Shown: piece by piece, positions 35,304-47,611 of the stretch
How the letters are laid out: each line of letters begins with the position of its first letter
Numbering within the stretch: the stretch's first letter is position 1
NCBI GenBank assembly: GCA_003290165.1
Contig: QNQO01000458.1
Location: forward strand, 372,001-436,000
DNA from: Berberis thunbergii
Taxonomy: Eukaryota > Streptophyta > Magnoliopsida > Ranunculales > Berberidaceae
DNA length: 64,000 nucleotides
Direction: 5' to 3'
Made by a program: the position numbers and the translations under genes
The notes under the pieces: model-generated
Told to the model about the DNA's origin: nothing
What the model saw: the letters and a program-made list of their open reading frames with translations, nothing else
Databases searched by the model: none

Positions 35304-35855
35304 GAAAAGCTCGCCCTCGAGCTTGAAGCCGAATAAGCCACCAATAGAATCGATGCACTCCGTCAAGTAAAACGATGCAAAGTGAAGCCACAACAAACGC
35401 CCATGGAATTTTTCACGATACACACTAGCCAAAGGTGAAATACCCATTGCCACAAACCACCAAGAATTATCAAAATTGCCCAAATAATGCGACAAACAAC
35501 ACCACGAACTTTGACTCGATAACTACTCACCATGGATTGAAGAACAAACTCATACGTGCTTCAGTGTAACCCAAACAGTAACCCAAGAAAGACTTGAATA
35601 TGTGATTCACATAAGCTTTCTCCACCAACGGTTCCCAATACGGATCAAAGAAAATACAATTACATATTGTATTTGGCTCTAAATCACCCTTTCCAAAAAC
35701 TGAGAAAAAAGTCATATATCAAATGATGCAGATGACTGGAACCTAGTACATGCAATTTCGCCCATATTTTTTTCAAAAATAGGGAAGAATTTTGATAAAC
35801 AATATTGTTCTTACTCTTCAACTTCCTCAACAACTGTGTCTTCCTCATACTCTGG

Positions 35856-36227
35856 TTAAAGAACTTGTTCAACTAGTTTATCAACTTCTACCTTGAGTTC
35901 CCTCTCATGTGCATTGTCTTTCAAGACTTCAACACCTTGAACTAAATGTGTAGGTGTGGGTGATGGTTGAAGAGGCGTCACAATTGAAAATTTGTGATCA
36001 ACATACTGTACTGGTGTTGAGTAATAGTAACCAGGCAGAGGGACGTAACTTTGCAGATGGTAGGCGTCTGTATAAGGGTGAAATCCATATGACAGTTGTG
36101 GAACAGTTGGGTAACCACCATAGAACATTTGTATAAGGCGTCTGTATAAGGGTGAAATCCATATGACACTGTGGAACAGTTGGGCAACCACCATAGAACA
36201 CACTTGGGTATTGAATATAGATGCCAT
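35856..36227 (-). CDS. Unrecognised Tyr/Pro-rich ORF in the small LTR element
   Basis: A 123-codon - strand frame lies in the internal region. Its middle part (YGGYPTVPQLSYGFHPYTD, then a run ending LPGYYYSTPVQYVDH) is rich in Y and P, and its C-terminus (VLKDNAHERELKVEVDKLVEQVL) is charged and could form a coiled coil. The 5' part is scrambled by a 74-bp tandem duplication that shifts the frame, so the start is uncertain. I recognise no family. It could be a remnant of a gag-like protein or a captured host fragment. Confidence 0.35.
   Translation of the reverse strand: MASIFNTQVCSMVVAQLFHSVIWISPLYRRLIQMFYGGYPTVPQLSYGFHPYTDAYHLQSYVPLPGYYYSTPVQYVDHKFSIVTPLQPSPTPTHLVQGVEVLKDNAHERELKVEVDKLVEQVL
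36063..36205. repeat. 74-bp tandem duplication
   Basis: GGCGTCTGTATAAGGGTGAA at 36063 recurs at 36137. The copies continue through ATCCATATGACA and GTGGAACAGTTGGG(T/C)AACC with a small deletion in the second. Because 74 is not a multiple of three, the duplication moves the open frame between phases. Confidence 0.85.
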
Positions 36228-36690
36228 GCGGATACCATGTGTGGTAACTCATATCTAATTTTTTTTAGAACTAAATTGGGTGCACTTCCTGATTTATAGG
36301 TGCAAAAAGCCTCTCTAGACTGCCACGGACTGATCAATAACGCTACATAAGATTGTTTGTGATTTTCTAAAATTTGGCTCAAGGTAAGCCTAAGCAAACA
36401 GCAAGGGTGCACTTAACCTGACTGGGCAAGGAGTGTACCAGGGATTTCCTTGTAAATTGCAAACCGATTTAAAAATTCAAACAAAGAAAGAAAGAATAAT
36501 GGACTTCTCCAACGCAAACAAGAATCCAAAAGAGTTGTTTGCATGGTTCTCCAACAGAACATAAGATTAGCACGAGGAAATGGTGGTGCACGGTGTCTGA
36601 CGCAATGGGGTTGTCTGTTTGTCTTCATCGACCTTCTACTTCTCCAAATTGCTTCTACCACAAGCGAACCTCACTGTATACCAATCGATA

Positions 36691-37029
36691 GGTAATTTCA
36701 GCGAAATAATTAATAACTAAAACAATAAATTCATCAATTCTAGGGTTTGTATGCTACACCCTAGTCACACAATAAAAATCAAATAAACTACATCTTTATT
36801 CAATTTAACATATAAACTCCCAAACTTTTTCTTAGTTTCTTAAAATTGTCAATGACTTGTATTTATAATTGACCTAAGCTCGCTAAAGCAAGCAACTAGT
36901 TTCCTAAACAAAATAGAAACCCTAACTTGAGTGAAATCCCTAATTTTGAATACGAAAGCAAAGCCCTAAATTACTAATGTTGGATCCAGCTCACTTATAC
37001 ATAAATAAAACTAATATTACTACCTCTCA
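36691..37029 (-). repeat. 5' LTR-like repeat of the small element
   Basis: This is the right copy of the direct repeat. The candidate primer-binding site lies just inside, at about 36668-36688 (- strand). Confidence 0.68.
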
Positions 37030-38093
37030 ATAAATCATCCCAAAACATGGTAGTCCTTAAACCTGCAATTTCTAATAGTTAAGGTCAATGTGATTTAATA
37101 CCATTGTTAGAATTTACTTTGTACGCTATTAGTGGTAACTGCTCGTTCTCCATGGCAGTCTTCGGGGCTTCATCGTAATCACTATGGATTTCTTTTTAAA
37201 AGTCAAAAAGGATTATCATTGCTATACAAGTATACAATCTCACCAAAGAGTGGCCAATGAGAAACGATTAATACATTCCACTTAACTACAGTATCTCGAA
37301 AGTCACCCCCAATAATTCATTCCTAATGAAGGCCCAATGCCATACAAGGATAAAACATTTCATAAAAAGCTTCGTCCCTCCACCACTCCAAAAAAATTTG
37401 GTTTGTTCTTTCCACACCAACAAATGTCATGTCATACGGAATGACCTTCCAAACAAGTCTCACGACCACATGAATTAATTATCATTATTGATTGTTAAGG
37501 AAATTCTATCTTTAAAAAAAAAATTAACCTACGCAGTGATTGCAACTCCTTTAACTCACCAACATAATAGCTGTTGAAGATTATCGCTCCCATACCAAAA
37601 GTGCAAGGGGCATTTGGCTAGAAGAGCCCAACTCATGCAATTCATATACCTGATACTCGCCTCTCCATTTTGCATACTCCCACCTTTCTGTCATTTTAGT
37701 CACTCGAGAATCTCATACTGTAACAGAATTCTCTTCAAGTTTTTACACAATGTTAAATTGGAAATTATTCCTTGAATATGGAGTTGAAGTGTTGAAGCTT
37801 GCGCTAAACATAATGTTATGCCAGCATACTTCATCCCTGGTGACAATAGGACAAAGATGGTTCTCTTCAAAGAATCAAAATACACCAAAACTTTACAGAA
37901 AATACTGAACTGACACAAAGCAGAACTGAATATCGATCAAAGTTCACTTGAAATGCACTTAAGGTAGCTTTCCAAATAGGTAATTATCAAGATATCTGTT
38001 TCAGTTGAACAATCTCCTGGAGACTGATTTTTTCGTGAGATTGTTCCTACCCTTCATAAAGCATAAATGTTCCAAAATGTGTGATGTAAACAA
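37030..38093. other. Gene-free interval
   Basis: No gene or repeat is recognised in this kilobase. Confidence 0.45.
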
Positions 38094-38213
38094 AGGTTAT
38101 GCTATGTGGTCCCAAGCGCTAGGTAAGGTGATGACCCTGCCCTAGGTGCCTACCTGGGCAAAAGGCAAGTCGTGCTTTTCAACAACAAAATTATGCAATC
38201 CTCGATCGCCCAG

Positions 38214-38628
38214 TGTCACGGGCTTTCTTTTCACAAGTACTTCCCGTGCGGCACTAGCAAACTTTGCCCCGAGTTATCAAAGAAAGCTAGTCAGCCTTGC
38301 CCACAAAAGACTTACTTAGACTTTGAAAAACTAAGCAAGCTAAGAACATACAAGAGAGTTAAAGAGAACTAGAACTTGTATTGCTTGAATTCTCTGAGGT
38401 GATTACAACAAATGAGGCCTTAGCCTATTTATACAACTCCACCTCCTCAATGGACGGTGATGATCAATTTAATCTAACGGTCTATAATGAACTTCTACAC
38501 ACTTCCTTAGAAATATCTAAGGACTAGAATCCTATGGAACTTTATAGGAGATTCTAGAAAACTCTCTCTAGAACAATGTGGAATACTCTACATTGTCAAC
38601 CTCACTAAGCAAGAAGATAGTTGTGACA
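38214..38628 (-). repeat. 3' LTR of the chromovirus
   Basis: It runs from TGTCACGGGC to GTTGTGACA and aligns with 43514-43938 almost base for base. The main differences are scattered substitutions and a small gap near 38595, where the right copy has about 10 extra bases (ATGTACACTT). Confidence 0.93.
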
Positions 38629-38640
38629 TTCTCCCCGCAC

Positions 38641-41526
38641 CTAATCAGGCGACGTCCTCGTTGCCTTCAAATCTTCGTACGCTTTAATTTGTTCCTTGAA
38701 TTGCCACAAATGTTGGATTGGCTCCCAGCTAGCTTCACTTTCTGGCAATCCTTTCCACTTGACGAGTAGCTCATGTGTGGGAGGTTGGTTTGAATGACGC
38801 ACCACACGATTTGACACGATAGTCTCTGATTCTTTGTCATGTTGGATCCTCATGCCCATTGGTGCTCTTTGTGAGACTCTTCTATTTGGATCATCCTGAT
38901 CTTCCTTATACGGTTTCAGTAGGCTTACATGGAAGACTGAATGAAACTTGATCCTCGGCGGCAACTCGACCTTGTAGGCTTGCTTTTCCACTTTCTTGAC
39001 TATGGGGAAAGGACCCTCATATCTCCTGATAAGGCTACGATGTAGTCCAGAAAGTCTGGCATGAGCATGCATCTTGACAAGCACAAGGTCACCAAACTCT
39101 CGAGGTCGTCTCTTCTTGTCGGCCCACTTTTTCATCCTCTTGGAGGCATTTTCCAGGTAAGCTCGAGCCTCATCAGCTTGATCATTCCATCCTTTGGCAA
39201 ACTTATAGGCTGATGGACTCACTCCAGTGTAGTCAGTGGCAATAGAACTCGGAGTCGTAGGTTGTTGTCCCATGACAATCTCAAATGGGCTTCGACCCGT
39301 CGCTTCACTCTTCTACAAGTTGAAAAAAAATTGGGCAACATCTAGCAACTTAGCCCAATCTCGCTGGTTGGCACTCACATAGTGCCTAAGATATAACTCC
39401 AGCAAGGCATTCATCCTTTCCGTTTAACCATCCGTTTGAGGATAAAAGCTACTAGAAAAATTAAGGTTGGTACCCAATAACTTGAACAACTCAGTCCAAA
39501 ATTTCCTTGTGAACCGAGTATCCCGATCACTGATGATAGATTTGGGCACACCCCAATACTTCACCACGTGTTTGAGGAATAAATGTGCGGCTTGCTCGAC
39601 TGTGCACTTCTTGGGTGTGGGAATGAAGGTGGCATACTTCGAAAATCTGTCCACGACCACAAGTATCCAATTGCAACCCTCTGATGCAGGCAAACCCAAC
39701 TATGAAATCTACGGAAACACTCTCCCAAGGTCTCTCTGGGATGGGGAGGAGTTCAAATAAGCCGGCAGGTGATTATTGCTCCAATTTGTCTTGTTGGCAT
39801 ACAAGACAAGTCTTCACATATGCTTCGATATCATCCCTCATATGTGGCCAGTAATAGGAATCTTCCACAAGAGCAAGAGTCCGATGTATACCTGGATGTC
39901 CCGCCCACTTGCTATCATGGCATTCTTTCAAGACTTCCTTCCTTAGGTTGTCATGATGTGGAACATAGATTCGCCTTCCCTTAGAGTATATCAAGTCGTT
40001 CTCCACCCAAAATCGTCTTGTCTTCCAATCTTTGACAAGAGCTATGATGGTTTGAGCCATGGAATCATGTGTCAATCCTTCATTTATACGTCCCTTCAAG
40101 TTGCTTTGAGGTTGACTTATGTCAGCAAGTTCTCCTTTTCTACTCAAAGCATCCGCTACAAGATTAGTTTTGCCAGGCTTGTACTCCAAAGTGTAATCGA
40201 ACTCTGCCAAGAAATCTTGCCACCTAGCCTGTTTTGGTGTAGCTTCTTTTGTGTCTGGAAGTAGCTAGTGGCAACATTGTCGGTCTTGACCACAAATTTG
40301 CTCCCAAGCAAGTAATGTCGCCATGTTCGTAGGCAATGCACAACCGCAGTCATTTCCTTCTCTTGTATTGTGTACCGCCTCTCAGTATCAATGAGCTTCC
40401 TACTTTCAAAGGCAATAGGATGCCCTTCTTGCATCAATACCCCACCAATAGCAAAGTCGGAAGCATCGGTGTGTACCTCAAAAGACATAGAATGGTTTGG
40501 AAGTGCCAACACCGGTTCTTCCACAAATTCCTTCTTCAATCCTTTGAAAGCTTGTTGGCATTTTGAACTCCAATCCCAACTTCGTCCCTTCTTGAGCAAG
40601 TCCGTCAATGGAGCGGCTATGGAAGAGTAGCCTTTGATGAACCTTCTGTAATAGTTTACCAAGCCAAGGAAAGATCTTAACTCGGTGACTTTGGTCGGTG
40701 GTTTCCATTCTTGGATGACTTGTACCTTGGACTTGTCCATACGAAGTTTGCCTTTGCCAATGATATGACCCAAGAATGTCACCTCCTCTTGGGCAAATGA
40801 GCACTTCTCCTTTTTGACATAGAGCTCGTTTTCCTACAAGGTTTAGAACACTTGCCTCAAGTGATCCACATGTTCCTCCAATGTCTTACTATAAATCACA
40901 ATGTCATCAAGGTACACAACTACGAACCGATCAAGGTAAGGAGCTAGTACCTTATTCATTAGAGTGCAAAATGTGGCCGGCGCATTAGTTAAACCAAATG
41001 GCATGATTAAAAACTCATAAGACCCGTACCTTGTAACACATGTCGTCTTTGGTTCATCTCCTTCGGCTATGCAGACTTGATAATATCCCGAGCGCAAGTC
41101 AAGCTTGGTAAAGTACCTTGCATCACCAAATTGATCAAAGAGATCTGCAATAAGTGGAATCAGGTACTTGCTCTTGATAGTGACTTTGTTGAGTGCCCCA
41201 TAGTCGATACAAAGTCGTAGGGATCCATCATGTTTCTTTTGAAATAAGACCGGCGCACCATATGGAGCTTTGGAGGGTCGAATATAACTAGCATCTAGTA
41301 AATCCTTCAATTGTCTTCTTAACTCCTCGAGCTCAGGAGGTGTCATACGATAAGGAGCAAATGCGGGAGGCTTGGCTCCAACTTCTAACCTAGGAAGCAC
41401 GGATTCTCGGAAAAACCCTCTGAATCCTAGTAATACGCGTTTCGGATACGGATACGTGTGATTCGCGATCGATACGTGTGATTCGCGATCGATACGTATC
41501 CGACAAACAGTCAACGTATCGGTCAA
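38641..41526 (-). pseudogene. chromovirus pol (RT, RNase H, integrase, chromodomain)
   Basis: From 5' to 3' on the - strand: RT begins with [20 protein letters not shown] (about 41370) and continues to the active site [13 protein letters not shown] (about 40910) and FLGHIIGKGK (about 40770). RNase H follows with VHTDASDFAIGGVLMQEG (about 40460). Integrase has its zinc region (HPGIHRTLALVED, CLVCQQ), VDRFSKYATFIP, SDRDTRF and TERMNALLELYL, giving the DDE residues. A GPFPIVKK region comes next, then the C-terminal chromodomain (ELLVKWKGLPESEASWEP, about 38750). Stops occur near 40840, 39775, 39425 and 39310, and a frameshift near 40220. The chromodomain identifies the chromovirus lineage; the exact clade is not assigned. 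Confidence 0.9.
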
Positions 41527-42025
41527 CGTGACTTGGTCAGGATACGGCCTGACCCGGTCCGGATACGGTCAGGATTCGATTAGTAATAATTTTTTTTTCA
41601 AATCTTGATAAAATCGGACGACTTCCTCTCCCTGATTCATTTTTCTCAACCCACAAGCCCTAATTCGACTGAGCCAAAAATCGAGCAAGAGAGATCGATC
41701 GATTTCTCTGATCGGTCGACTGGGAGAGAGATCGAGCAGGGATATCGAGCAAAGAGGGAGATCGATCATCGAGAGAGATCGATCAGGGAGATCGATCGAC
41801 TGGGAGAGAGATCGCTTGTATCTTTCGTTGTTTCTTCAACCTCGCCTGCGCCTCCCATTACTTCCATTACTTTGTTACTTCCATTACTTTATGCTATTTA
41901 TATTGGTCAAGGTACTTCCATTAATATTGGTCAAGGTACTTCCATTACTTTGTGTTATTTATATGGATTACATTGATGTGTTGTGTAGGGTTCAAGTTAG
42001 ACCCGGCCCATATTAGAATCCATTA
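41420..42025. other. Foreign segment replacing part of pol, GATC-rich
   Basis: Between the protease end (about 42030) and the RT start (about 41400), the expected protease-RT linker is missing and about 600 bp of unrelated DNA stands instead. It contains a direct repeat of GTGATTCGCGATCGATAC (about 41458-41495), a very dense GATCGATC cluster (about 41680-41815), and a tandem (T)ACTTCCATTA/TATTGGTCAAGG block (about 41875-41955). Clear terminal repeats or a target duplication were not found, so the nature of the replacement is unknown. Confidence 0.6.
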
Positions 42026-42029
42026 ACCT

Positions 42030-43480
42030 AGTTTTCACTTTACCTTGCCATTGTCCAAGCCGAATATCGGTGCCACGAGCTACTCCTTCAATGAGACTTT
42101 TAGCATTGACTCCCTTGATATATCATTTCTCATTTATACATGGTAGGCCAATTTCTTCAGCAAGGTCTTTGGCCATGTAAACTGTGTCGACTCCGGTATT
42201 CATCATGATTTTCAAAGTCTTGTCCCTGATCTCGGTCTCCACGTACATCCTTCCACGTGGTTGTTCTTCGACCTTAGCTTGAATGGCACTTAGGAGATTC
42301 ATTGAGGCGATCCTCCTTTCCTCCTTTGCTTCTTCCTCCATGACAAGTGCGGCAAGTTTCTCCCGGTTGGGACACTCAAATGCCCGATGGAGTCCATTAC
42401 ATAAGAAGCAAGATATCTTCTTCGGTGATCCATCTCTTTTTTCTTTCCCCTTGTCTTTGGAGTACTTGTGTTCCTAGGAGGACTTATCTTTGTCTCCCCC
42501 ACCTTTGCCATCATTACTCGGCATTTTCCCTTGCCCCTTGGATGAGTCCTTTCTCTTGAACTCAATCAAGGATTCGGCTGCAGCCATAGTCGTTGCAAGG
42601 TCTTGCACACCTCGCCTCTTTAATTCCAACTTGGCCCAACCCGTTAGGCCATCAAGGAAGCTAAACAGAGCATCATTTTCTTTCATGTCAGGAATTTCCA
42701 AGAGCAACTCCGAGAACTCCTTCACATACTCCCTTATGTGGCCTTCCTTATGTTGAAGGCGACAAAACTTGGCCCTAGCTTCGTTTTCGGCATCCTCCGG
42801 GTAGAATTGTCTCTTGAGTTCCTTCGTGAATTATTCTCAAGTGTCGATGGTGCACAACCCTTTCTTGACATCATCGGACCTTCTGCGCCACCAAACTGTA
42901 GCAACATCATTTAAATATAAGGAGACACTACGTACCTTTGATGCTTCATCTATTATGCCAACCGCATCAAAGTAGTATTCCATGTTCCACAAGAAGTTGT
43001 CGATCTCCCTTGCACTCCTTGCCCCACCATAGGCCTTAGGTTTGGGAGCTTCGACTCTGTGAGTGATTGTCCCTGGTGTAGTCCCACCATTGGCTACCGC
43101 AGCCATACACACACTGAGTTGAGTTTCTAGCTTCTCAACTATTTCCCTGTAAGCATGCATCTCCGCATCTTTGGCAACAATTTGGCCTTCAAGGGACTCG
43201 ATCTTCTTGGACACCATGTCCACTACTGTGTTCAAGGCTCCTTGCATCTCTTTTCGGAGCTCTTGGTCCTCCCCATTGGACGCTTGCCCTCGATGCATTG
43301 GTCCATGTCATCGACTTTCTCCCTCAAGTCGGACATGGTGGCACACAACTTAGCCAACCTTTCATCCATCGCAACGATCATGTCCTTCGACTTGTCCTTG
43401 TGGACTTTCCCACCTTTGTCGTTGTTGCCAGTTGCTAGGTTGTTGACCTCTGATGACATTCTCTTGTGTAGGATGATTTC
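42030..43480 (-). pseudogene. chromovirus gag and protease, frame-disrupted
   Basis: Gag begins at the ATG near 43460 (MSSEVNNLATGNNDKGG) and changes frame near 43295. The next frame carries a coiled-coil-like region (KKIESLEGQIVAKDAEMHA), then PKPKAYGGARSAREIDNFLW and WWRRRSDDVKKGLCTIDT, the gag core. A stop at about 42837 precedes EFSELLLEIPDMKENDALFS. A zinc knuckle CFLCNGLHRAFEC lies at about 42400. The protease has NTGVDT at about 42200, where a catalytic DTG is expected, so Asp is replaced by Asn. The mutations make this non-functional. Confidence 0.85.
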
Positions 43481-43513
43481 ACCAACCTTGTCAAACCTGG
43501 CTCTGATACCAAC

Positions 43514-43938
43514 TGTCACGGGCTTTCTTTTCACAAGTACTTCCCGTGCGGCACTAACAAACTTTGCCCCGAGTTATCAAAGAAAGCTAGTCAGCCTTGC
43601 CCACAAAAGACTTACTTAGACTTTGAAAAACTAAGCAAGCTAAGAACACACAAGAAAGCTAAAGAGAACTAGAACTTGTATTGCTTGAATTCTCTGAGGT
43701 GATTACAACAAATGAAGCCTTAGCCTATTTATACAACTCCACCTCCTCAATAGACGGTGGTGATCAATTTAATCTAACGGTCTATAATGAGCTTCTACAC
43801 ACTTCCTTAGAAATATCTAAAAACTAGAATCCTATGGAACTTTATGGGAGGTTCTAGAGAACTCTCTCTAGAACAATGTGGAATACTCTACATTATGTAC
43901 ACTTGCCAACCTCACTAGGCAAGAAGATAGTTGTGACA
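43514..43938 (-). repeat. 5' LTR of the chromovirus
   Basis: This is the partner of 38214-38628, TGTCACGGGC to GTTGTGACA. The tRNA-Met primer-binding site lies immediately inside at about 43497-43513. Confidence 0.93.
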
Positions 43939-44049
43939 CCAGGCAAGTGCCTTTGACTTTTGTCTTTATTTTTTTAAAATATAGATGTCGCATAGACTAG
44001 GCGGTGGAAATGTTTGCCGCCTGCCTAGGCGTTGCCCAAGACTACATAG

Positions 44050-44535
<486 letters not shown>

Positions 44536-45242
44536 GTCAGCATCAGTGTCGTTAGGGCGTTTTTACATAATTCCGCCTTAAAGTGAGGCAATGCGGTGCA
44601 GTGAAATGAGGCGGCCGCCTCGGACTACCTCGGGCCGCCTCAGCTAAAAAATGGTTGTAGCCAGCCCATTTGCAGCGAAAAGATGTTGCAACCCACTTTA
44701 TAATAGGGTTTTATGTTTCTTGGTATAATATTTGATGAGTTTGATAAAAAAAAATAAGATAAAACATTTTTTAAGTTTTGATAATTTTGTACACTTTTTA
44801 TTTTTTTGAGAAAACATATCAGGTTTTGAACAGTCTATGATCAACATCAATCTTGATTTCATAGCATAGTTCAATTATTTTTATGCTTTTGTAATACCAA
44901 TAGTCTCGTACTTGTAGATTTTTACCAACCATTCTAACAATTTCTTTTAATAATTGCTCAATATTCTCAAGTTTATATTCTTTCAAGATTATTAATTTTT
45001 AATAATTTAGTGAATGTTTGCAAGTAACTTGACGATTATGTAGTGCATCTTTTCGTTATACTATACAACTTTATTATATTTTCATTTCGATTCTAGGTAG
45101 TTGTCACTTTTTGCACATACTTATAAAAAAAATCTTTAAAAAATGTTAAGACTGCTTCACTTCACTAAGGCACTCGCCTCACACGTTTTCAGGCCCGTCC
45201 GCCTTGCCTCCGCCTCAACGCCTTAACTACAATGGTCAGCAT
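44536..45242. mobile_element. hAT-like MITE, 691 bp, perfect 8-bp TSD
   Basis: GTCAGCAT is present at 44536-44543 and again at 45235-45242. The element between starts CAGTGTCGTTAGGGCG, and the complement of its right end reads CATTGTAGTTAAGGCG (13 of 16 identical). The GC-rich inner arms (GAGGCGGCCGCCTC on the left; CCGCCTTGCCTCCGCCTC on the right) are also roughly complementary, while the interior is AT-rich. There is no coding capacity. CA-starting ends and 8-bp duplications fit the hAT superfamily. Confidence 0.85.
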
Positions 45243-46876
45243 AGAAAGAAGCTAGGGTGCAACTTGTCATGCATGCAGTTGTATGGACCTTATGACACTA
45301 CCCACTAGCTTTGATCTTATGACACTACCCCCTAGCTCCTTAATTGAAATGCACCTAAACGTTCGCATGAGTTCAACTATAAATTCGCTCCTATATTTAT
45401 GAAGCTGGGATATTATCCTAGCTATGTGTTGCTACTATACACAACCTTTATTATCTATGGGCTAAGGCTACAATTTTGAAATTCCATCCTATAATGTAAT
45501 CAACCCCTCAATTGTTCTACTATTTGCTTTTTCCAAACCCTCAACACAAAGCGTAAGAAAGCATCAACTGCATAACCTTCCCTCTAGTATTGAGATGACC
45601 TAGGGCCTTTCAACACCCTAACAACTCCACCCTAGATGTCTACGTAACCCAATACACCCCAAATAATCTTACAAAAGGCATTTGTATCCTGGACTCTCAA
45701 TAACAATGACCGCGGCCTGGGTAAAATTGGAAAGGGCAAACATCAAGGATAAGACTACGAAGAATGGCGTTTCTGACCACCCTCAAAATAAAAAAAATTC
45801 CCAATCTCGATGATCCGTGTAAACTCTTAGACATGAAACAAAAATATCCTTCTTTTGTTTCTATTGTTGCAAGCACGAAACGCCAAGCAATCCATTTTAA
45901 CGATGCCTAATAAAAGCGGGCAAACAAGAAGATCAGACTGGCAATGAAGAAGAATTTGAGAAGCACACTACATCATTCCATTGTAAAGAATACATCATCC
46001 CAAATTAGCCAACTATATATTGGAAGGAATCAAGTTCCAAACTGTAATCCACGTGAAAAAACAATCATAATTATTAATTGATCGACAATCACAACTCAAC
46101 CCCCTTTCCATCCAGTTAGTCGGGTTGAGTTGGTTCAGAGATAAGGTTTAATTAGAAAACCTCAATTTCCCCTGGAATACCAACACGAACACTTTTACAT
46201 TTTAAGCAAAAAGTATCTCATACACTTATATAAATTGATAAAACTAGTTAACAAAAAACTAAAGAAAAGTCACCTTTCTATTACAACTAATATAATAAAA
46301 TTTGTTAATAAAACAATGTATTATACTTACGTATTATCATGATTGCAGACGTGTTGTGACTTATGAGAATAACCATTAACAAACAAACAAAATTTGGCTC
46401 TCTTCTACGAGTATTGTCGCCGGGTATGGGTTTTCGAGATACCAATGGTCATGCCCTAAGAAAATGTTAGATCGAGCACATCAGGCTTGAATAATAGCCA
46501 ACGAAGTTTCATCCTAATTGCAAATATTACCCCATAATTTGTTTAAATGGGAAGCAAAGACTGACACATTATTCAAGTCCTCTAGAATCGAACACAACTT
46601 AAGCACACACCAATAAATATTATCTATTAAGTAATATATGCTAAACAGAATTAACTGGCGCAAACAAAAAACAAGAACTTCTAGATGATGAAGAACTTAA
46701 AGGAATCAATTTGAACTAATTCTAACTCTTAATTATTGTAACCATTATCAAAACAAAAACCAATTCACGTCATGTATCCAACAAGGTCTCAATTGCAAAA
46801 GCTGTTCTCGTTGAATCCTCAGCACAATCAAAAGACCAGATAATAATTAACAAACAAAAAGAATTTAACTGAGTAC
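45243..46876. other. Gene-free interval, 3' flank of the bL17c gene
   Basis: No gene is recognised. The part nearest 46876 would hold the 3' untranslated region of the ribosomal protein gene. Confidence 0.5.
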
Positions 46877-47611
46877 CTAAACAAGCTCAATGTAGGCCAT
46901 GGGTGCATTGTCACCGCGCCTCGGCAGAGTTCTGATAATTCTGGTGTACCCTCCATTTCTCTCCCCGTAGCGCTCAGGAACCTCAGCGAACAGTGCGTGC
47001 ACAATCTGCTTCTCGTAAATGAACCCCAAAGCTTGTCTCCTCTTATGAAGGGACCCATCCTTCGCCATAGTAATCATCTTATCAACCCACTTCCTCATCG
47101 CACTCGCTCTCGCTCTAGTAGTCTTAATTCTCCCATATTTGAGAAGCTGAGTTGTGAGTCCTCGCAGTAAAGCTTTCCTCTGGTCAGGAGGACGGTTCAG
47201 CTTCGGCACTTTCCTTCCATGTCTCATACAATATATTTTACTTCCATTGCTGATTGTGGTGTGGAACTCCATGGTGTCTGCAAAACAAAAAATAGAAACT
47301 CTGGGGATTAGAAATGAAATGACCAAATGGGGTTAATAAGTGCACAGAGAGTGTTTGACGAAATTACCGAATGAGCTGAGGGAGATGGAGAGAAGGGGAT
47401 TTGATGAGAGGCCGGTGAATGATGGAAGGAGAGATGTGGGTTTTTGTGTTTGGGTGGAGAGTTTTAGTGGAGAGGGGATGCTTGTTGATAGTCCAACGGG
47501 GATGTAAAGAGAAGATGGTGGTGAATAAGTTGATGTGGGAGAGGAGGAGAGAGCGGAGAGAAGAGATGTCATCGACCATGTTGTTGAACTTGAACCGAAA
47601 GCCAACGCCAT
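46877..47611 (-). CDS. RPL17: Plastid 50S ribosomal protein L17 (bL17c), two exons
   Basis: This is a nuclear gene for a plastid ribosomal large-subunit protein. Exon 1 is 47611-47368 (244 bp) and exon 2 is 47277-46877 (401 bp). The intron (47278-47367) is GT-AG and splicing gives 214 codons plus stop in one frame. Residues 1 to about 80 are rich in Ser, Thr, Pro and Leu with almost no acidic residues, typical of a chloroplast transit peptide. The bL17 domain starts at about residue 99 with [20 protein letters not shown]. It continues through [38 protein letters not shown] and the C-terminal [14 protein letters not shown], which matches plant plastid L17 rather than a mitochondrial form. No damage is seen. 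A downstream in-frame ATG in exon 2 would omit the transit peptide, so exon 1 is preferred. Confidence 0.95.

Larger units (their letters stand above)
34955..37029 (-). mobile_element. Small non-autonomous LTR retroelement (about 2.1 kb)
   Basis: Two diverged direct repeats of about 345 bp (34955-35303 and 36691-37029) flank about 1.4 kb. Both start GGTAATT and end near CTCTCA on the + strand, and share blocks such as ATAAACTACATCTTTATTCAA and AAACAAAATAGAAACCCTAA. Read on the - strand, TTGGTATACAGTGAGGTTCG just inside the right repeat resembles a decayed tRNA-Met primer-binding site. No reverse transcriptase is present. The internal DNA has only short open frames, one with tandem repeats. 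This fits a LARD/TRIM-like element mobilised by others. Confidence 0.68.
38214..43938 (-). mobile_element. Ty3/gypsy chromovirus, decayed
   Basis: Two well-matched LTRs bound gag and pol on the - strand. Next to the 5' LTR (right) the - strand reads TTGGTATCAGAGCCAGG, the initiator tRNA-Met primer-binding site. Next to the 3' LTR (left) lies a purine tract, complement of TTCTCCCCGCAC at 38629-38640. CCAG flanks both ends (38210-38213 and 43939-43942), a 4-base match where 5 would be expected. Pol order is protease, RT, RNase H, integrase, chromodomain, as in Ty3/gypsy. Frameshifts, stops and a 0.6-kb foreign segment make it inactive. The high LTR identity suggests a fairly young insertion. 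Confidence 0.92.
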
